Source: Paulinella micropora (Eukaryota; Cercozoa; Imbricatea; Euglyphida; Paulinellidae). Taken from it: 64,000 bases of DNA. Position 1 is the first letter of the stretch; each line of letters begins with the position of its first letter. The position numbers were made by a program, and so were the translations under genes. The notes under the pieces were generated by a model that was given only the letters and a program-made list of their open reading frames with translations, was not told the origin of the DNA and searched no databases. The stretch is from positions 2,501 to 66,500 of the forward strand of contig WBZZ01002386.1 in assembly GCA_019918135.1 (NCBI GenBank), written 5' to 3'. This document shows, one piece after another, positions 46,000 through 56,550 of the stretch.

Positions 46000-48900
46000 A
46001 ATAACAGTAGCAACAACGGCAGCAACAATAATAACAATGTCAACAACAACACACCAAGCGCCACGACGAGTGCCACGCCGAGTGTTACCTCTAGCGTCAG
46101 CCAGAGCGCCACGCCGAGTGTTACCTCTAGCACCAGCCGGAGCGCCACGCCGAGTGTTACCTCCAGCACCAGTCAGAGCGCCACCCCCAGCTCCACGCCG
46201 AGTGCCAGCCGGAGCGCCACGCCGAGTGTTACCTCCAGCACCAGCCAGAGCGCCACCCCCAGCTCCACGCCGAGTGCCAGCCGGAGCGCCACGCCGAGTG
46301 TTACCTCCAGCACCAGCCAGAGCGCCACGCCGAGTGTTACCTCCAGCACCAGCCGGAGCGCCACGCCGAGTGTTACCTCCAGCACCAGCCAGAGCGCCAC
46401 CCCCAGCTCCACGCCGAGTGCCAGCCAGAGCGCCACGCCGAGTGTTACCTCCAGCACCAGCCAGAGCGCCACCCCCAGCTCCACGCCGAGTGCCAGCCGG
46501 AGCGCCACGCCGAGTGTTACCTCCAGCACCAGCCAGAGCGCCACGCCGAGTGTTACCTCCAGCACCAGCCGGAGCGCCACGCCGAGTGTTACCTCCAGCA
46601 CCAGCCAGAGCGCCACCCCCAGCTCCACGCCGAGTGCCAGCCAGAGCACCACGCCGAGTGTTACCTCCAGCACCAGCCTGAGCGCCACCCCCAGCTCCAC
46701 GCCGAGTGCCAGCCAGAGCGCCACGCCGAGTGTTACCTCCAGCACCAGCCAGAGCGCCACCCCCAGCTCCACGCCGAGTGCCAGCCAGAGCGCCACGCCG
46801 AGTGTTACCTCCAGCACCAGCCAGAGCGCCACCCCCAGCTCCACGCCGAGTGCCAGCCAGAGCGCCACGCTGAGTGTTACCTCCAGCACCAGCCGGAGCG
46901 CCACCCCCAGCTCCACGCCGAGTGCCAGCCAGAGCGCCACGCTGAGTGTTACCTCCAGCACCAGCCGGAGCGCCACGCCGAGTGTTACCTCCAGCACCAG
47001 CCAGAGCGCCACCCCCAGCTCCACGCCGAGTGCCAGCCAGAGCGCCACGCCGAGCGTTACCTCTAGCACTAGCCAAAGTGCCAGCCAGAGTGCCACACGA
47101 AGTGCAACCCCGAGCTCCACACTGAGCATCAGCCAGAGCGCCACCCGAAGTGCCACAACAAGCGTTATCTCCAGTACCAGCCGGAGTGCCACCCGAAGTG
47201 CCACCCGAAGTGCGACCCCACGCCCTACACTGAGCATCAGCCAGAGCGCCACCCGAAGCGCCACCCGAAGCGCCACCCGAAGTGCCACACCAAGCGTTAC
47301 CTCCAGTACCAGCCGGAGCGCCAGCCAGAGTGCCACCCGAAGTGCGACCCCAAGCTCTACACCGAGCATCAGCCAGAGCGCCACCCGAAGCGCCACCCGA
47401 AGTGCCACACCAAGCGTTACCTCCAGTACCAGCCGGAGCGCCAGCCAGAGTGCCACCCGAAGTGCGACCCCAAGCTCTACACCGAGCATCAGCCAGAGCG
47501 CCACCCGAAGCGCCACGCCGAGCGTTACCTCCAGTACCAGCCAGAGCATCAGCGAGAGCGCCACCCCGACTGTGACGCCGAGCGTCATGCCGAGCGTCAG
47601 CGAGAGCGCTACGCCCAGTGCTACTCCAAGCTCCACTCCTGGCAACACCCCGAGCGTCAGCCAGAGCGCCACCCCTAGCAACACCCCGAGCGCCACCCCA
47701 AGCGTCAGCCAGAGCGCCACCCCGAGCGCCACGCTGACTGCCACGCCGAGCGCTACCCCGAGCGCCAGCCAGAGCGCCACCCCGAGCGCCACGCCGAGCC
47801 ATTGGGGCCTCCGGCCCTTTGTCGACACCGGCCTGTCGGGGTTGGGCACTACCCGGAACAACGCCTCCGGCCTGTCCGAGCCAGTCGCCCGAGTGGCAGT
47901 CAGGGTACCAGCCGTGCTGGCGTGGGAGACCGAGCTTCCGGCAGACGGTTCCCTGTCCTGGAGCCAAGAGGAAAGGTCGCTGCAATACACAGAGAGTGAC
48001 TGTCCGCCGACCGGCGTGCTGGGCTCCCCGGGCCTGCCGTCCCAGCAAGTCGTAGCGGGGCCACAGGAGGCTTCGATACTAGCACTCGACTTCCTGTACG
48101 CCAACGTGTGCAACTTCCACCGAGTGCGTACCGACACCAACGACTACTTCTATGGCTGGCTAACGGTCAGGCGCCACCGCGCGGTGGACTGGCTAGGGCT
48201 GGGCCAACAGCAGAGCGTCAACACGCCACTGGGTTTCTGTATTTCCCTGCGCAACTCCTTCGCGCTGCCCGCCGGCCTCCTGGCCGAAGCCAACTGTACG
48301 CCCGCCCAGGGCTTCGGCTGTCCGGCACCCACCGCGCAGTTGCTGACCGTGCTGGTGCAGCCCGCCCGGCCGGAGGGGCGCCGGGCCCTGCAGCAAGCGT
48401 CGTCCTACCGGCTGCAGGTGGAATTCCTGCGGCCTGCGCCCCCGCCGAACACGGCGCTGTGGGCCGGGCGGGAGCGGGCGGAGGTCTTCCCCGTCGGCCC
48501 CGGCCCTGCCGTCCTGGCCCGCGCCGCCTGGACCCTGCCCTGCCCCCCCCTGACCACGGCCAACACCCCTGGCTGGCTCGAGGACGTACGCGTACGGCAA
48601 CTGATCGAGTGTGTGGGGCTCAACGTCTATGTGGGGTGCTGGCAGAAAGCAGAGATCCTGTGGCTAGAAACCTTCACCTTCCGCGCCAACGTGACCGAGG
48701 CGTGCGGGGGCGGGGTAGCCGGCGCCGAGCCGCCCACCCCGCCCCCCCCGGCGGGGCTCCAGCCCCTGCCGGCCAGCACCCGGGGGCCGGCCGAGCGGGG
48801 CCGGCCGCGCCCGCCACAGCCCGTCACCGGCACGCGCTCGGCCTGTTCCTGGCCGCCGGCGTGGCGGCCGGCCTGGGGCTTGGGGGCTGCCTTCTTCTTC

Positions 48901-49079
48901 TTCGCGCCCGCCCCCGCGGGTTCTTGTCATCCTTCCTTCCCTCGCCGTCCCCTCCTCGGTGCGGGGGCCCCCGCCCCCCTTCCCCCCTCCCGCCGCCCTC
49001 CCCGCGTTCCCTTACTGTAGCCACCAACGCCGCCCAGTGCGAGAGCGAGGTACCAGGCCCGCCCGAGCCCCATAGCTAA
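45623..49079 (+). pseudogene. Mucin-like Ser/Thr/Pro-repeat glycoprotein of the virus block
   Basis: ATG at 45623 begins a signal peptide (MLFLPCLGLLLAWAAG). Next is an Asn/Gly-rich repeat region (about 45800-46050, NNGNNN units), then ~1.7 kb of Ser/Ala/Thr/Pro repeats (about 46050-47800; 36-nt units SATPSVTSSTSQ and SATPSSTPSASQ). A non-repetitive globular domain follows (about 47800-48700), with FVDTGLSGLGTT, ALDFLYANVCNFHRV and DYFYGWLTVRRH, and a Pro-rich stalk with a probable hydrophobic C-terminal segment near 48.85-48.9 kb. Such O-glycosylation-ready stalks are typical of envelope or fibre proteins. Does not read in a single frame; about two breaks. Confidence 0.6.
46050..47800. repeat. 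36-nt/12-aa tandem repeats in the glycoprotein gene
   Basis: Two alternating 36-nt unit types, one with CCGAGTGTTACCTCCAGCAC and one with CCCCCAGCTCCACGCCGAGT. A ~120-bp higher-order duplication lies at about 47281-47520. All units are multiples of three, preserving the coding frame. Confidence 0.9.
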
Positions 49080-49095
49080 GCAAACACCGGCAGCT

Positions 49096-50280
49096 ATGGA
49101 GACGCACAACCACTCGACAGAGCTAAAGAAGTGCGGTGTCTGCCGACTGCTGAAGCCGAAACCGCGCAAGCAGGAAGACAGAGCGGAGGACAGGGAAGTG
49201 GCGGCGGAGGGGACTGTGCTCTTCTCTCAGTTCGTGCAAGAATTCCTGGTGCGCTCAGCACCAGAGCCCGAGAAGAACGACCAGGCCCTGACTATAGTCG
49301 TGGGAGCCGGCGGGGGGCACGACTACATGTCGGCGTTGGTGCGCGCGGCTATCGGGTCACTGCAGTCGGGAGGGCGGTGGGTAACGTTGACGGCGGGCTA
49401 CACCCCCGAGACTTACCTGCAGAACCTCATGACAGGAAGCCGTAACCTGCAGCAGAAAGGGCTCGCGCGCGGAGGCCTAAACAGGCAGAAGGCAATGGAG
49501 TGGTTGCGCACGGTGGCACGGCCGGCGGGGGATCACGGCTGCTTCCAAGTGGAACCCCAGAACGAGGCCGCCATGCAGGAACTTGTCCGAAATTTCCAGA
49601 GAATGATGCCCGGGGGAACGGAGAACAAGGTCTCCCAGCTGCTTCACGCCGCCGCCTTCGCGGACGGCGCCCTCGTACAGGAACCGATTGCGACCTACCA
49701 GGCCCGAGAAGAATTCAAGAAAATGGGGATACAGCCCGTAGAGGCTTGGTTGTTCCCCTCTGCAACGGGGGTACAGCCCACGCAGGATCTCAGCCGCATG
49801 CAGGATCTCAGCCGCATGCAGGAGTGCCTGCGTAAATTCCTCTCGTCGCAGCGCCGGCCATCCGAGAAGCTCACGGTCATTGTGCTGAACGTGGGAGGTG
49901 ATATCTTGACCCCGCACAGCCAACAGCGCGACGCATGCGTTCTGCGCGCGCTGGAGCAAATCTACACCAGAGAGAGTGTGCAGGGTTTTACCGAACTCAG
50001 ACTGGAGGTTTTCGGGCCAGGCTGCGACGCGCACGCCACTTTCCTGGGGGCCAAGCAGGAGGTAGCTGCTTTCCCCACACGTAACAAAGTACGGGCCACA
50101 GAGGATCCTAAGCTGGCTGAAGCTTTTGGCGTAGGCCTGCTGCAGCTGGACCTAGCCTGGGCCAGCCTCGTGCCCGGACGGGCGAACGACTGCTTCACGG
50201 AGGCCATACGAATTAAGCACGAAATGGAGGCTGCGGGGGCACAAGCCTCTGAGTTGCTGCTAAAGTACCTGAAGTCCTAA
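49096..50280 (+). CDS. DUF1152-like protein
   Basis: ATG at 49096, 394 residues, TAA; open throughout. N-terminus has a CGVC pair and basic stretch. Residues ~70-80 read IVVGAGGGHDYMSAL, resembling the Gly-rich nucleotide-binding-like motif that starts DUF1152 proteins. Later comes VIVLNVGGDILTPHSQQRDA and LRLEVFGPGCDAHATF, matching the family's GGD(I/V)L...DA and G-x-DG/DA motifs. DUF1152 proteins are prokaryotic and of unknown function, so a copy here suggests lateral transfer. A duplicated QDLSRM unit (18 nt) occurs near 49785-49820. The alternative is a fold-level resemblance only. Confidence 0.6.
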   Translation: METHNHSTELKKCGVCRLLKPKPRKQEDRAEDREVAAEGTVLFSQFVQEFLVRSAPEPEKNDQALTIVVGAGGGHDYMSALVRAAIGSLQSGGRWVTLTAGYTPETYLQNLMTGSRNLQQKGLARGGLNRQKAMEWLRTVARPAGDHGCFQVEPQNEAAMQELVRNFQRMMPGGTENKVSQLLHAAAFADGALVQEPIATYQAREEFKKMGIQPVEAWLFPSATGVQPTQDLSRMQDLSRMQECLRKFLSSQRRPSEKLTVIVLNVGGDILTPHSQQRDACVLRALEQIYTRESVQGFTELRLEVFGPGCDAHATFLGAKQEVAAFPTRNKVRATEDPKLAEAFGVGLLQLDLAWASLVPGRANDCFTEAIRIKHEMEAAGAQASELLLKYLKS

Positions 50281-50812
50281 CGTACAGAGGCTCAGGAAGG
50301 GGGCGGGCAAGACCAGATGCAAGCGGAGGTCACCGGATTTCCACGTGATTGCCGGGACTTCCTGCTGCGGCTCAGCAACTGCTTCGTCTTTTCCTACAAC
50401 ACAGCCAGTTCCTACAACACAGCCAAAGGGCAGAACCGACAGGGCGCGAGCTCAATGAGATTGTAGCCCCCCCCGCGGCGCACCTGGCTCCGCGGGACGA
50501 CCAGACCGAGCGCCGCCAGAGGCCCTCCCTCCTTCCCTGCCCCTGCCACAGGTTAGCAGAACGCCCGTCATTAAAAAGCACGTGAGGCCTGCCCCCTCCC
50601 GCTAAGAAGCCCCCCCCCCCCTTCTCTGCCTGTGTCCACCCCCGCCGCCTGCCGGCCCACGGGCCACGGAGCAGCGGGGCGCCGGGGGGAGGGAGCGCCA
50701 ACGGCCCCTCCCAGCCGCTGCCAGCGCGCCGAACGGCCCCCCCCCCCCACGGGGGCGCAGGCCGCGCCCCCCTCTCCCTCGGAGGGGGTGTCTGCCTGGC
50801 CCACAAGGCCGG
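50281..50812. other. Intergenic spacer
   Basis: Holds a short duplicated CAGTTCCTACAACACAGCC phrase (about 50390-50425) and C/G runs. No gene is convincing. ATTAAA at about 50571 could serve the upstream gene. Confidence 0.5.
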
Positions 50813-52062
50813 ATGACGCAGCCCGCGCCCGAGGTGAGTGCCGCCCCCGCGGCCGCCGACCGCCTGTCGAGCTTCCTGGCCCGGCACAGCGACGACTGCG
50901 ACATCCTGTCCCGGCTGTACCCCCAGCCCAGCGACGGCGGCGCCGCCTTCGACGCCGGCCCGCACACGTACCAGCTGCGGGCGCCGGACGGCGGGTGGGT
51001 GCTGCTGCCCGACAGCGTGACGGGGGTCGTCCACTCCTTTTTCCCGGCCTTTGAGAGCAAGCGCGTAGCCGCCGAGGTGGCGGCCAGGCGTGGCGTAGCG
51101 GCCGACGAACTGGAACTCGAGTGGCAGAGGCTGGGGGCCGAGGCGTGCGAGCTTGGCACCAGGCTGCACGCGTACATCGAGGCGTTCTACAACGACGTGC
51201 AGCCGTGCGTGCCGGAGCTAGCCCCCCGCGCGCTGGGCCCCGAGTACGTCCAGTTCCATGATTTCCACGCCCGGGAGGTGCTGCCGCGCGGGTGGCTGCC
51301 CTGGCGCACGGAACTGGTCCTGCGCCCAGGTACCTCCTGGCCGGCTCCTGCGACATGCTGTTCAGGTGCCCGCGGTCGGGCGCGCTCGTCATCGTGGACT
51401 GGAAACGCTGCAAGGCCCTGCGCCGGCGCGGCTTCGGCAAGCGCACGGGCCTGGGGCCGTGCGCCGAGCTACAGGACTGTAACTACTCGCATTACAGCCT
51501 GCAGCTGAACCTCTACCGCGTGCTAGCCGAGCGACAGCTCCAGCTGCCTTTGCAGGGCCTGTACCTCGCCATCTTTCACCCGAACCAGAGCCGCTACCAG
51601 CTGGTGCAGGTGCCCGACCTCAAACCACTCGCGCTGCGCTGCCTGGCGCTCCGGCGCCACAACCTGGGGCGGCGGTACGCGGCCGAGGTGGATGGGCTGC
51701 TAGCCGCCGACGGCGAGCAGACTACAGAGCGCGAGCAGCGCCTGGCGCTGGCCTGCCAACGCCTGTCTCTGCTCGCGCAGCAGCAGTGCCCCCCCGCCCG
51801 GGACCGGGACCAATGGCCGGGGCTGCGCCAGGCGCTGCTCGCCCGCACCTGCCTGCCAGCCAGGCCGGGGGCCCTGCCCGTGCCCGCCCAGCTAGGCGTG
51901 GGGCGGCCGCACCCCGAGGAGGATGGAGGGGGTGGGGGGCTAGCCGCTGGCTCCGGTGGGGGGGGGACCAGGTGGGGGGGGACCCGGTGTGTGCGCCGGC
52001 AGCGCCCGGGGGGAAGTCGCGTACGCTTAAACTTAAACTTTTTTTTAATGAGCTTGCAGTAG
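50813..52062 (+). pseudogene. PD-(D/E)XK nuclease of the virus block
   Basis: ATG at 50813. N-terminal half: DSVTGVVHSFFPAFESKRVA and RLGAEACELGTRLHAYIEAF, the conserved entry of a RecB/lambda-exonuclease-like family widespread in large DNA viruses. C-terminal half: AGSCDMLFRC and ALVIVDWKRCKAL carry the catalytic Asp and D-x-K motif, followed by DCNYSHYSLQLNLYR and LYLAIFHPNQSRYQLVQVPD. Predicted role: processing of viral DNA ends or recombination intermediates. All catalytic motifs are present, but the gene is not in one frame (about one break), so it is reported as a fossil. Confidence 0.8.
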
Positions 52063-52218
52063 GACCAGCAACCCCCCCAGGCGGGGCAGGCCGGCCGAGA
52101 GAGAGAGAGAGCCAGGGAGGGGTGTAGTTGGACCCCAGACGGGGGCGGCTAGACAGAGAGAAAGAGAGAGCACGCGAGGGTAGCAAGGGGCGCCGCCCCG
52201 TCCTGGCTCAGGTCTTGA
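52063..52218. other. Short spacer between convergent genes
   Basis: (GA)n tract at about 52098-52112 and G-rich DNA; no gene. Confidence 0.5.
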
Positions 52219-55200
52219 TTAAATACCACCCGGGAAGGCCTGGCTCATGTTGGCATTGACGTTCCTGGCCTGCAGCTCCAGGTCCGCGAGCCTAGCTTCC
52301 AGTGCGTCTACACGCTGTGTCAATTGCTCCATGACCTGCAGGGAGCTGAAGAGTCTGGGCATAAAGAGCTTTTGTTTGTCCAGGAGCTGGATGGCCGCCT
52401 TGAGACACTTGTGCTCCTCCCCGCGCAACCGGGCGTCGGGGGCCAGGATGACCTGGGTGGGCGACGTGGCGAGCACACGGGCCTCGCCCGCGCCGTCGCG
52501 CAGCGCGGTCGACAGGAGTGGCGTGCGAGGAGAGTGGTAGGCGGGCTGGTCTACCACGGACTGCATGGCCCGTGACGCCTGCACCGCGGTCGAGGCGTGG
52601 GACACCGCCGGGCCCGCCGGGGCCGCCGGGGCTACCGGCTCGGCGCCCGGAGCCGCCTGGCAGTTCGCTGTCCCGGAGCCGCCCCAGGGTCAGCCTTGTC
52701 CGCCCGCCAGGCCTGGCCGGGAGGCGGGTGCTGGCGAGCGCCCGTGCCCCACGCAGGGGGCTCCTCCGGCTGTCGCTGGTACGCCTGCCAGGCCTCCCTC
52801 TCTCGGCGTGAACGCGAACGCCGGGGTGGGGGGCTGCGGCTCCGGCTGCGGCTCCGGCTGGCGCTCCTGCGCTCCCGGCTGCGCCACGCCCTCTCCCAGC
52901 TGCGGCTCCGACTCCTGTCCCAGTGGTACTGGCGGGCAGAACCGCCGTGGCGGCGCTCCCGCCTTTCGTTGCTGCGGCTGCGCTCCCGCCCACCGGACGC
53001 GTTCAGCACGTAGTTCCGCCTCCAGCGGTAGCCCCAGGCATCCTCCTGTCCGCCCCGCGGGGTTTCGTACAGTACCGTCCAATTCCCCTCGTCGCTGCCC
53101 TGCGCCGTCGCGGCCAGGTAGAGCCGGCGCGGGGCCCCGCCGCGCCAGGGGGGACGGGCCGTGCCCGGCAGGTAGCCGGCCAGCGTGAAGTCTGTCAGGC
53201 GCACCGGCTGGCCGTCCAGGCGGCGCAGCTGCAGCCATTCGCCCGCGAGCTGCTCGTTGCGAGTGGTGTTGGTGGTGGTGGGCCCCACGTAAGAGCCAGG
53301 AGCACGGCTCTCGGGGCCCAGGTAGTAGCCGCGGCTCAGCCACTCACGCGGCGCGGCACCAACCGCCAGCCGCTGCCCCGGGTACTCGGTGCCGTCGAAC
53401 GCATGCCAGCAGCGCCTGCAGGCCGGAGCAGGTCGCCGCCCAAGGCCCCGACACGTCGGCGGAAAAGTTCTGGAAAAAGGGCACGACCGAGGGCCCGGCG
53501 GCGCAATAGTTCGGGCTCTGGCTCGGTGTCCGCGTCGCCGTAGCGGTGGGGCTCGGGCTACCGCTCGGGGTGGCCGTGGGTGACCAGGTCGCCGATGCGC
53601 TGGCGGTCGCGCTGCCCGTGGGCGTGGGCGTGGGCGTAGACGAGCCGGGCGGGCTGCGGGTAGGCGTGGGCGAGCCCGTGGCGCTTGGCGTGAGTGTGGA
53701 CGAGCCGGGGGGGCTGCGGGTAGGCGTGGGCGAGCCGGTGGCGCTCGGTGAAGGTGTAGGCGTGGGCGTGGACGAGCCGTTGGCGCTCGGTGAAGGTGTC
53801 GGCGTGGGCGTGGACGAGCCGGGGGGGCTGCGGGTAGGCGTGGACGAGCCGATGGCGCTCGGTGAAGCTGTCGGCGTGGGCGTGGACGAGCCGGGGGGGC
53901 TGCGGGTAGGCGTGGACGAGCCAGTCGCGCCCGGTCCCGCGTGTGTCTCGCTGTGGGTGGTAGTCGGGCTGGGGCTGCGCGTGGACGAGCCCGTGGCGCT
54001 CGCTGAGGGTGTAGGCGTGGGCGTGGACGAGCCAGTCGTGCCCGGCGACGAGGGCGGACCCGGTCCCGCGGGTGTCTCGCTGTGGGTGGTAGTCGGGCTG
54101 GGGCTGCGCGTGGGCGAGCCCGTGGCGCTCGCTGAGAATGTAGGCGTGGGCGTGGACGAGCCCGTGGCGCTCGGCGAGGGTGTAGGCGTGGGCGTGGGCG
54201 AGCCCGTCGCGCCCGGCGACGAGGGCGGACCCGGCCCCGCGGGTGTCTCGCTGGTAGTCGGGCTCCGCGTGGGCGAGCCCGTGGCGCTCGGCGAGGGTGT
54301 AGGCGTGGGCGTGGGCGAGCCCGTCGCGCCCGGTGGCGAGGGCGGACCGGGCCCCACGGGTGTCTGGCTGTGGGTGGTAGTGTGGCTCTGGCTGTCGCTG
54401 GCGCCGCCGCTCCGGCTGGGGCCGGGCGAGGGGTCCCCCCCCTGGCTAGGGCTCGCGGCCGGGCTGGACGAGAGCCCGGGGCTTCGCGGGGGCGACGGCA
54501 GGGAAGATGCCTCCGGGGGTGGTAGCCATTGCTGGCAGGTCAGCGGCGCCTGCCAGGCCGCCAGGCCCGAGGCCTGCACCAGCTCCAGGCAGGACTGGGC
54601 CGTCAGGTTAGCCCCCCAACCACTCAGGTCCTGGGCCAGGAGTGGTGCGCCGGCCAGCAGGCCCCTGGCCTCCCGCAGGTTGTCCAGCCTCCAACCCGAC
54701 AGGTCAGCGCGCAGCTCGGCCGCCGCTGCGAACATGCCGGTCGCGTTCACGACCTGCGTCAGGTTCCAGCGCTCCAGGCCCGGGATGGTGGTCGCCGCCG
54801 TGCCGCGGAACAGCCACGCAGTGTCCAGGACCCGCGACGTGTCCCAACCGCTCACGTTGGCGAACTTCAGGCAGGGGGAGTCGGCGAACGCCGCTCGCAA
54901 CGAAGTGGCCAAACCAGTCTGCAGGCCCGAGACGTCGAAGCACGCGGCGGGCGACAGCTCCGCGAAGCTGTACGCCAGCAATGTGACGTGTGAGGTGTCC
55001 AGGTCCGACAACGGCGGCAGCGAAACCAGCGCGGCCTCGCCGTAGAAGTGGTAACCCGTGCCGGGCGCCAGCTGCAGCCCACCCCACTGAGTAATGCGCA
55101 GCAGCCCGACCCCCCCTGTCTGCTGTTGGCGCCACTCCGGTGTCATGGCCCAACCTACGACCGGACCGGCTACTATAAACCTGAACCAGGCCCCCCCCGC

Positions 55201-55486
55201 GGAACGTGTGGGCACAGGGCTCGGCAGAGCTGCAACTCTGGGCCGGCGTGCCGTCGCCCCAGAACACCACCAAGAACACCACCAAGCCGTCACCGGCCTG
55301 CGCCGCGCGGCGGCGGCGCGCGCCGTTGGCGCCGGCCATGGGCAGCGTCCAGGTCGTGCCACCTGCTAGCACTGACAGCTCCAGCACGAGGTCGGTGCTA
55401 ACCGGCTCGCGCCGGGGCAGCACACAATAGGCCCCGGCGCGGGGCGCCAGGGCGGCCCAGAGGATACCCAGCCAGGCGATGCCCAT
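52219..55486 (-). pseudogene. BspA-like surface protein 1 of the virus block
   Basis: Minus strand; ATG at 55486 with signal peptide MGIAWLGILWAALAPRAGAY. A PKD-like VVFWGDGTPAQS segment (about 55250) is followed by ITQWGGLQLAPG and repeated Leu-rich units such as DLDTSHVTLLAYSFAEL and VSGWDTSRVLDTAWLF (54600-55130), the BspA/DUF285 pattern. A long Pro/Thr/Ser/Gly stalk (about 53545-54530) leads to a discoidin/F5-8C-like domain (about 52990-53340: GEWLQLRRLDGQPVRLTDFTL, NWTVLYETPRG). Then come an Arg/Ser-rich region, a short collagen-like GPGGPGG stretch and a C-terminal coiled coil (52219-52605). Looks like a host-binding fibre or adhesin. Broken, about three breaks. Confidence 0.65.
53545..54530. 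repeat. Pro/Thr/Ser tandem repeats in BspA-like protein 1
   Basis: Repeated units encode SPTPTPTPSPSATGSPTRSP-type sequence on the minus strand; on the plus strand they appear as GGCGTGGGCGTGGACGAGCC. Unit lengths are multiples of three. Confidence 0.88.
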
Positions 55487-55882
55487 CACGGCCGGCTGAG
55501 GGAGGAAGCCAAGCCGACGAAGGCAGCAGCGGCGCCGCAAAGAGGCAGGGACAGCAGTCAGCCACGTCCCCGCTCCTTTCCTTCCTTTCTGGGAGGCTGC
55601 CGGGGGCCCCGTGCCAACCCCGCGGGGGGTGGGGGGAAGGCGGCGCGGGCTCGTGAGCGGCGGGATGGGGAGGGCGAAGGGTAGGAGGGGGGCTGGGGGG
55701 TACGGAGCGGAGGACGCACACCCTCCCCCCCCCCACCCCCTCCTCCCTTTCCCTCGTCCTGCTTAGACACCTACTGACCACACACACACCTACCCACACG
55801 CACACGCACCGCGCACCCCTGGTCGCAACTTCTGGGACCCAGGGGAGGGAGGGGGTTTGCCCCCAGGCCGGTGCTAGCAGTC

Positions 55883-56491
55883 ATGTCCCGGCTGCAGCTA
55901 TGGCGCCTGTGGTCAGTGTGGTGCGCCGGGCCCAGCCCGCGGCCATTACTACTGTCTGTGCAAGGGCCTCTGTTCCAGGCGCTGTGCGCCGAGCCCGCCC
56001 TCACCGCCCGGCCCTACGCACACCACCTAGTGCTGGGGCCGCTAGAGAGCGCGACTGTGTTCGAAGTACAGCCGTTCGTCAGGTTCCCGCAGTGCGAGTC
56101 CTTGGAGGTCGCGAGCGTACTCGCGACCACGTGTGGCGCGGTGGAGTGGCACTACCAGGACGACGCCGTGCGCGTGCGCGGGCCCCGGGTGGAGGAGCGG
56201 TTCTACCCCCCCGACGTGCTCGAGGTCAGCAGCCGCGCCGGCCTGCGCTAGCCCGCCCACCCCGACGTGACCCTGCGCTTCCGTGTGACCTGCCACGACG
56301 CCTACCAGTGCCGCGTGGCCTACACGCCCGTCCTGGTGTGCACCGACCGGTACACCAGGCGCCTGGCAGCCTGCGGGGCCCTGGCGTGGGCCGTGCTCGC
56401 GCTGTGCGTCGTCACGGTCTGCGCCGCGCGGCGGTCCGGCGGACGCCCCCCTCCGCCGCGGGCGGTGGCGTGGCTGGCTAGTGCACAGTAA
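55883..56491 (+). pseudogene. Small membrane glycoprotein of the virus block
   Basis: ATG at 55883 starts a Trp/Leu-rich, signal-peptide-like N-terminus (MSRLQLWRLWSVW). A Cys-containing ectodomain follows (FPQCESLEVASVLATTCGAVEWHY, FRVTCHDAYQCRVAY), then a transmembrane segment (LAACGALAWAVLALCVVTV) and a basic tail near 56380-56490. Type I membrane topology. Looks broken (about one break). Family unknown. Confidence 0.55.
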
Positions 56492-56550
56492 CCACGGGAA
56501 CGGGGGGGACAGGGGGTAACAGGAGGTAGCTGGGCCTGCCAGGGCGACGG

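Noticed and set aside
45550-48140. Long minus-strand ORFs (832 and 655 codons) across the glycoprotein repeats
   Set aside because: They are repeat translations antisense to the Ser/Thr/Pro repeats; frame-multiple repeats without stops keep all frames open. The plus strand has the signal peptide and globular domain.
53546-55045. 499-codon plus-strand ORF rich in Gly/Val repeats
   Set aside because: Antisense shadow of the Pro/Thr/Ser stalk of BspA-like protein 1.
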